Shown piece after piece: positions 59,560-64,000 of a DNA stretch of 64,000 bases; position 1 is the stretch's first letter, and every line of letters begins with the position of its first letter. The notes below the pieces were generated by a model. The model did not search any database, had not been told where the DNA came from, and was given only the letters and a program-made list of their open reading frames with translations. This DNA is from IDS-8 sp964491485 (GTDB lineage Bacteria; Pseudomonadota; Gammaproteobacteria; Steroidobacterales; Woeseiaceae): NCBI GenBank assembly GCA_964491485.1, contig CAZBGV010000004.1, positions 1 through 64,000 of the forward strand, in the 5' to 3' direction. The translations under genes and the position numbers were made by a program.

Positions 59560-61737
59560 ATGAGAGCGGAAAGACCGGCGCACGCGCGCGGTGTCGCGCG
59601 CTTCGCGGCCGGTGCGGCGGCTCTCGCGTGTTGTGCGTGCGCGTCGCACGCGCTCGCGGCCGGCGGCCCATCGGTGCAGGCCGTCTTCACGCGCACGCCG
59701 CCGGTGATCGACGGCCGGCTGGATGACGCCGCGTGGCAGGCAGCGGCCGTCGTCGACGACCTGCACATGGTGGAACCGGACGAGTACGCGCCGCCGTCGG
59801 AGCGCTCCGTCATCTACGTGCTCTACGGCAGCGACGCGCTGTATTTCGCCGCCCGCTTCTACGACAGCGAGCCCGAGGCCGTCTCGGCGCGCGTGCTGCG
59901 CCAGGGCGACACGTCGCTGGGGGAAGACGGCTTCTCCGTCATGCTCGACCCGTTCCACGCGGGCCGCAGCGGCTACGTCTTCGACATCAATCCGAACGGC
60001 GTGCGCAGCGAAGCGCTGTACACGGAAGTCACGGAAGAGGACTGGGACTGGACCGGCATCTGGCGCGGCGCGGCGCAACGCGACGACGCCGGGTGGACCG
60101 CGGAGATGGCGATCCCGTTCAAGACGCTGTCCTTCGATCCGCGCCGCACGACCTGGGGCCTCAACTTCACGCGCTGGCTCGGGCGGCGCAACGAGCGCTT
60201 CGGCTGGGTGTCGCACAACCGGGACCAGAACCCCGCGATCATGGGCGAGCTCGTCGGCCTCACCGGCATCGAGCCCGGCCGCGGGCTGGACGTCGTGCCG
60301 GCGCTGCGCTCGGGAAGGCGGCACGAGCGCGGCAGCACGGGCGATGCCTTCCTCGAGCCCTCGCTCGACGTCTTCTACAAGCCGACGCCCGCACTCACCG
60401 CCGCGCTGACGCTCAACACCGATTTCTCCGGCACCACCGTCGACACGCGCCAGATCAATCTCACGCGTTTCGACCTGTTCTTCCCGGAGCAGCGGCAGTT
60501 CTTCCTGCGCGATGCGGACATCTTCGCCTTCGGGCGCATCGGCGACGCGAACGGACTGCCGTTCTTCTCGCGCCGCATCGGCCTGTCGGAAGACGGTGAG
60601 CCGGTCGACATCGGCGTCGGCGCGAAGCTGACCGGGCGGGTCGGCGGGTTCGACCTCGGCCTGCTCGGCGTCTCGCAGGACGCGGTGGCCGGCCCGGGCT
60701 CGAGCGAGCTCATCGTCGGCCGCGCCGCCGCGCACGTGCTGGCCGAATCCGCGCTCGGCCTGATCGTCACCCACGGCGACCCGGAGGGGGCGCGCGACAA
60801 CTCGCTCGTCGGCGTGGATTTTCGCTATCTCAACACGCGGCTGTCCGCGGATCGCACCATCGTCGCCGCCGCCTGGTACCAGCGCACGCGCACGGACGGG
60901 CTCGCCGGCGACGACGCGGCCTTCGGCCTGAGCTTCGACGTGCCGGCCCGGCGCGGCCTGCAGGTTGAGGGAAGCTGGAAAGAGATCCAGCAGAACTTCC
61001 ACCCGGCACTCGGTTTCGTCAACGAGTCCGGCGTCCAGGAGCAGAAGCTGGAGGTCGGCTGGCTGTGGCGGCCCGCGGATTCCTTCCTGCGTTCGCTCGA
61101 AAGCAAGGTCGAGCTGAAGCGCATGCAGCGGATCGGCGGCGGCCTCGTGTCACAGGAGCTCGAGCTCAGCTTCTTCGAGGCCGAGAACCAGGCGGCCGAT
61201 GTGCTGGAGATCAACACCAAGATCGACCGCGAGCGCCTCACCGAGCCGTTCGAGATCGCGGACGGCGTCGTGATCCCGACCGGGGATTACGAGTTCACGA
61301 AGCTCTGTGCAAAGCTCGCGACCGGCGAGCACCGCGTGCTGGCCGTCGAGGGCGAAGCCTGCGACGGCGAGTTCTACGAGGGCGAGCGCCTGGAAGCCGT
61401 CGCGGACCTGGTGTGGCGCCCGAGCCCGCACCTCCGGCTCGGGGCGGGCATGGAATGGAACGGCGTCGACCTGCCGCAGGGCGAGTTCACGACCCGCCTC
61501 GCGCGCCTCAAAGCCGACATCGCGTTTACCTCGACCTGGTACTGGGAGAACTTCCTGCAGTACGACAACGTGTCGGAGTCGCTCGGTATCAACAGCATCC
61601 TGCGCTGGATCCCCGAGGCGGGGAGGGAAGCCCTGCTCGTGGTCAACCGCGTGCTCGAGGACCTCGATCGCGATGACCGCTACGCATCGACCTACCGCGA
61701 GGTCACGCTCAAGGTGAGCTACACGTTCCGCTTCTGA
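59560..61737 (+). CDS. outer-membrane DUF5916 protein with N-terminal CBM9-like domain
   Basis: 725 aa from ATG 59560. A signal peptide (AAGAAALACCACASHALAAG) precedes a carbohydrate-binding family 9-like domain (PPVIDGRLDDAAWQAAAVVD, DALYFAARFYDSEP, DGFSVMLDPFHAGRSGYVF). The DUF5916 region follows (MAIPFKTLSFDP, FFPEQRQFFLRDADIFAFG) and alternates like a beta-barrel to the terminal LKVSYTFRF. Such proteins are found in the outer membrane of organisms that degrade peptides and polysaccharides, but no reaction is known. It is followed after 13 bp by the convergent cyanophycinase-like gene. Confidence 0.88.
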   Translation: MRAERPAHARGVARFAAGAAALACCACASHALAAGGPSVQAVFTRTPPVIDGRLDDAAWQAAAVVDDLHMVEPDEYAPPSERSVIYVLYGSDALYFAARFYDSEPEAVSARVLRQGDTSLGEDGFSVMLDPFHAGRSGYVFDINPNGVRSEALYTEVTEEDWDWTGIWRGAAQRDDAGWTAEMAIPFKTLSFDPRRTTWGLNFTRWLGRRNERFGWVSHNRDQNPAIMGELVGLTGIEPGRGLDVVPALRSGRRHERGSTGDAFLEPSLDVFYKPTPALTAALTLNTDFSGTTVDTRQINLTRFDLFFPEQRQFFLRDADIFAFGRIGDANGLPFFSRRIGLSEDGEPVDIGVGAKLTGRVGGFDLGLLGVSQDAVAGPGSSELIVGRAAAHVLAESALGLIVTHGDPEGARDNSLVGVDFRYLNTRLSADRTIVAAAWYQRTRTDGLAGDDAAFGLSFDVPARRGLQVEGSWKEIQQNFHPALGFVNESGVQEQKLEVGWLWRPADSFLRSLESKVELKRMQRIGGGLVSQELELSFFEAENQAADVLEINTKIDRERLTEPFEIADGVVIPTGDYEFTKLCAKLATGEHRVLAVEGEACDGEFYEGERLEAVADLVWRPSPHLRLGAGMEWNGVDLPQGEFTTRLARLKADIAFTSTWYWENFLQYDNVSESLGINSILRWIPEAGREALLVVNRVLEDLDRDDRYASTYREVTLKVSYTFRF

Positions 61738-61750
61738 AGGCCGTACGCCG

Positions 61751-62755
61751 TCAATAGATCGCTTCGCGCGACGACGCGAGCTCGCCGCCCTGCGCCGAGA
61801 ACGAGTACGCAATGCCTCCGTCGCCTCGCCACGCGGCGAGGTCGAAGCTCCCGCCCGGCCCGATGCGATACACCTGCACGCCGGAAAAGACCAGCGGCTC
61901 GCCCGCGGCGCAGCGCCCGGGCGGATGCGTCGCCCGCAGGAACCAGACGTACGGCGTCGGGTGATCGGCGGTCGCGAACACCCGCGCCCGGCCGGTCGCC
62001 GGATCGACGTGCAGCGCGGTCTCGCGATCGGCGGCGATGGCGCGCGCATCGACGGTCCAGCCATCGTGCAGAAGACGGGCGAGGAGGGCGACGGTGCGCC
62101 CGATGCGGTCCCGCTCCTCGACGTGCTGGTCCGTGATCACGTTCTCCATCCCCGGCAGGTCGAGGAAGTTGCGCGCCAGGGTGAGATCTTCGTTGAAGGG
62201 ATCGCGCAAGGCCGACTCCGACGTGAGGCTCGCGTCGCTCATCGCGCTGTAGGCGAATTCCCCGAGCACGGCCATGCCGGCACTCGTGCCGCCGATCGGC
62301 GCCGGCTTCGCGGCCACGTGCTCGATCGCGGCCTCCACCGGCGTACCCTGCCAGAAACGCACGTAGCGCGACTGGTCGCCGCCCGCGATGAACAGCGCCT
62401 CCGCGCGCTCGATCGTCTCGATCACGAACGGATCGAACGCGGCTTCGCGCGACGAGAACACGAGTGTCTCGACCGAGTCGCAGGCGCACAGGTCGAAGAT
62501 GTAGTCGTTGTATTCGTCGGCGCCCGAGGCGCGCAGCACGACGAAATCGCCGCCGCCGCCCAGTCGGCCCATGCGCACGTAGTTCTCGTCGACGTCGTCG
62601 CCGCCGCCCTGCAGCACGACAAGGCCACGCGTGGGCGTGACCACGTCGCGCGGATCGCCGGTGACGTAGTACGTGTAATCGGCGGCGTGCGCCGTTGCGG
62701 CCGTGCCGAGCGTCAGGCACAGTGCCTGCGCAAGCAGGGCGGTGTTGCTGCGCAT
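61751..62755 (-). CDS. secreted cyanophycinase-like S51 peptidase
   Basis: 334 aa with signal peptide (ALLAQALCLTLGTAATAHA). S51 motifs: GLVVLQGGGDD, FIAGGDQSRYVRFW, the nucleophile Ser in PIGGTSAGMAVLGE (about residue 158) and the His region ITDQHVEERDRIGRT (about 211). The family includes intracellular CphB and secreted CphE, which split cyanophycin into beta-Asp-Arg dipeptides, and aspartyl dipeptidase. The export signal argues for the extracellular type. No cyanophycin synthetase is present, so it would degrade polymer made by others or another beta-aspartyl peptide. It diverges from the CocE-like gene. Confidence 0.85.
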   Translation of the reverse strand: MRSNTALLAQALCLTLGTAATAHAADYTYYVTGDPRDVVTPTRGLVVLQGGGDDVDENYVRMGRLGGGGDFVVLRASGADEYNDYIFDLCACDSVETLVFSSREAAFDPFVIETIERAEALFIAGGDQSRYVRFWQGTPVEAAIEHVAAKPAPIGGTSAGMAVLGEFAYSAMSDASLTSESALRDPFNEDLTLARNFLDLPGMENVITDQHVEERDRIGRTVALLARLLHDGWTVDARAIAADRETALHVDPATGRARVFATADHPTPYVWFLRATHPPGRCAAGEPLVFSGVQVYRIGPGGSFDLAAWRGDGGIAYSFSAQGGELASSREAIY

Positions 62756-62842
62756 CGTGTCTCCCGGATCGCAACCGGAGCCGAGGATAATGAACGCGAC
62801 GCGGTCGTGCCGTCCGACGTTCCACGATATGGCATTGCCGGC

Positions 62843-64000
62843 ATGAATCCCGACTCCCGACTCCGCATCACTGCGCTTGCACTCCTCGCCCTGGCCGCGT
62901 GCGGCACGCCGCCGGAAACGCCGCAGGCGGCCTCCGATTCGCCTGTAAGAGCGCGCATCGCGCGCGACGAATCGCCGCCGCAAGCGCAAACGCCACAAGC
63001 GGCCCCGACGCCGTCTGCGCGCATCGCGCGCGACCAGCCGCCGCCCGAGGTGCCCGCGGCCCCCGTCTTCGAGCACGACGTCCCCGTGCCCATGCGCGAC
63101 GGCGTCGTGCTGCGCGCGGACGTCTGGCGTCCCGCGTCCGGCGGCCCGTTCCCGGTGCTCGTCTACCGCACGCCCTACGGCAAGCGGTTCGCCGCCGAGG
63201 CCTACGGCACGCATCGCGAGGCGCTGCGCCGCGGCTACGCCGTCGTGCTGCAGGACGTGCGCGGGCGCTATGCGTCCGAGGGCGTTTTCGATCCGTATCG
63301 CAACGAAGGACGGGACGGCTACGACACGATCGAGTGGGCGGCGGAGCAGCCGTGGTCGAACGGCAAGGTCGGCACGTACGGGCTCTCGTATCCGGGCGCG
63401 GTGCAGTGGCTCGCCGCGCTCGAGGAGCCGCCGCACCTCGCCGCGATGGCACCCGCGATGACCTTCTCGTCGCCGCGCAATTTCTTCTACATGCACGGTA
63501 TCTTCGATCTCTCGTGGCTGCCGTGGATCTACGCCAGCATCGCGCCGGATACGCGCGAGCGGCTCGGGCTGCCCGCCGTGGACGAACCCTGGGAGGAAGT
63601 TGCCGACACGTATCGCGGCTGGCGGCCGCTGCTCGAGCTCCCGTACCTGCGCGACGTGGCGCCTTACTACTACGAGTGGCTGCGCCACGCGCCGGACGAT
63701 CCGTGGTGGGACTGGGCCGAAATCCGCGGCCGCTATGCCGCGATCGACGCCGCGGTGCTGCACTTGAGCGGCTGGTACGACGAGGCGTACGGGCCCGAGG
63801 GAGCGACGACGAACTTCGCGGGCCTGCGCGCCGCGGGCCGCGACGACACGCACCTCGTGCTCGGCCCCTGGGTGCACGGCGTCGGCTCGACCGGGTCGCA
63901 CACGACGGGGGCGCTCGATTTCGGGCCGACGGCGGCGATCGATTACGACGGCCTCGTGCTCGATTTTTTCGATCGCTACCTGAAAGGCGCCGACAACCGC
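62843..64000 (+). CDS. CocE/NonD (X-Pro dipeptidyl-peptidase S15-like) hydrolase lipoprotein, C-terminus cut off
   Basis: 386 codons are visible, running off the right edge. A lipoprotein signal ends LALAAC (Cys20). A low-complexity Pro/Gln/Ala linker with two RIARD repeats follows (about residues 25-72). The hydrolase has the S15 opening VPVPMRDGVVLRADVWRPAS, oxyanion-side PVLVYRTPYGK, VVLQDVRGRYASEG, the nucleophile Ser in VGTYGLSYPGAVQWL, the Asp region LHLSGWYDEAYGP and the His region GPWVHGVGSTG. CocE/NonD enzymes hydrolyse esters, amides or glutaryl side chains, and X-Pro peptidases are relatives. The C-terminal jelly-roll lies outside the window. Confidence 0.88.
   Translation, partial: MNPDSRLRITALALLALAACGTPPETPQAASDSPVRARIARDESPPQAQTPQAAPTPSARIARDQPPPEVPAAPVFEHDVPVPMRDGVVLRADVWRPASGGPFPVLVYRTPYGKRFAAEAYGTHREALRRGYAVVLQDVRGRYASEGVFDPYRNEGRDGYDTIEWAAEQPWSNGKVGTYGLSYPGAVQWLAALEEPPHLAAMAPAMTFSSPRNFFYMHGIFDLSWLPWIYASIAPDTRERLGLPAVDEPWEEVADTYRGWRPLLELPYLRDVAPYYYEWLRHAPDDPWWDWAEIRGRYAAIDAAVLHLSGWYDEAYGPEGATTNFAGLRAAGRDDTHLVLGPWVHGVGSTGSHTTGALDFGPTAAIDYDGLVLDFFDRYLKGADNR

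Noticed and set aside
1..64000. tRNA and rRNA genes, prophage, integrase or insertion sequence
   Set aside because: No cloverleaf-like sequence, rRNA segment, transposase or integrase motif was found while reading both strands; the N-filled gaps could hide some.

Overview
This is GC-rich bacterial DNA from a Gram-negative. It carries three TonB-dependent receptors, several Ala-Ala-Cys or Ser-Ala-Cys lipoboxes, two RND efflux pumps, a PQQ-type periplasmic dehydrogenase and many secreted peptidases. The gene mix, together with a dispersed GTAGGAGCCCGCC-type palindromic repeat, fits a Gammaproteobacterium near the Xanthomonadales or Steroidobacterales. That placement is inference, since no rRNA or phylogenetic marker is present. 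Three runs of exactly 100 N show a draft scaffold, possibly metagenome-derived.

Layout. (1) 1-7.5 kb: the start of a sulfotransferase cut by the window edge, a lipoprotein amidohydrolase, then a same-strand module of TPR-sulfotransferase, TonB-dependent receptor and aspartyl/asparaginyl beta-hydroxylase. (2) 7.5-8.5 kb: an assembly gap in a 25-bp tandem repeat, a palindromic repeat pair and an AlaX tRNA-editing protein. (3) 8.8-26.4 kb: what looks like one catabolic regulon. It has an AraC-type regulator, an MFS anion transporter, a large TonB receptor, a quinoprotein dehydrogenase, a Tat-exported TIM-barrel enzyme, a cytochrome c/helix-hairpin-helix protein and an MFS/spermidine-synthase fusion. 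Then come an acylating aldehyde dehydrogenase facing an operon of class III CoA-transferase, short citrate-synthase-like C-C lyase and ThDP enzyme. The two divergent promoter regions of this locus share a 41-bp bipartite sequence with an identical 20-bp spacer, which ties the two halves together. (4) 26.7-35.5 kb: two tandem copies of a membrane-fusion-protein plus RND-permease operon; the second fusion protein is interrupted by a gap. (5) 35.5-41.7 kb: small housekeeping and hypothetical genes (HIT, DUF3224, CPBP, DCC/DUF393, PhzF, macro domain, small membrane proteins) with some gene debris. (6) 42-52 kb: peptide and D-amino-acid metabolism. It has two S9 peptidases, DapF, an outer-membrane protein and an operon of N-acyl-D-amino-acid deacylase, DgcN (DUF1611) and DgcA. 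(7) 52-57.5 kb: a second TPR-sulfotransferase and TonB-receptor module, here with a DUF4915-like protein. (8) 57.8-64 kb: a secreted endonuclease/phosphatase-family enzyme, a CBM9/DUF5916 outer-membrane protein, a secreted cyanophycinase-like peptidase and a CocE/NonD hydrolase cut by the right edge.

Taken together, the genes suggest a scavenger of peptides and other organic oligomers. TonB receptors would import them, secreted peptidases and deacylases would trim them, and dedicated CoA or racemase pathways would use the products. The most interesting unresolved systems are the 8.8-26.4 kb regulon, whose substrate is unknown, and the duplicated sulfotransferase/TonB-receptor modules.
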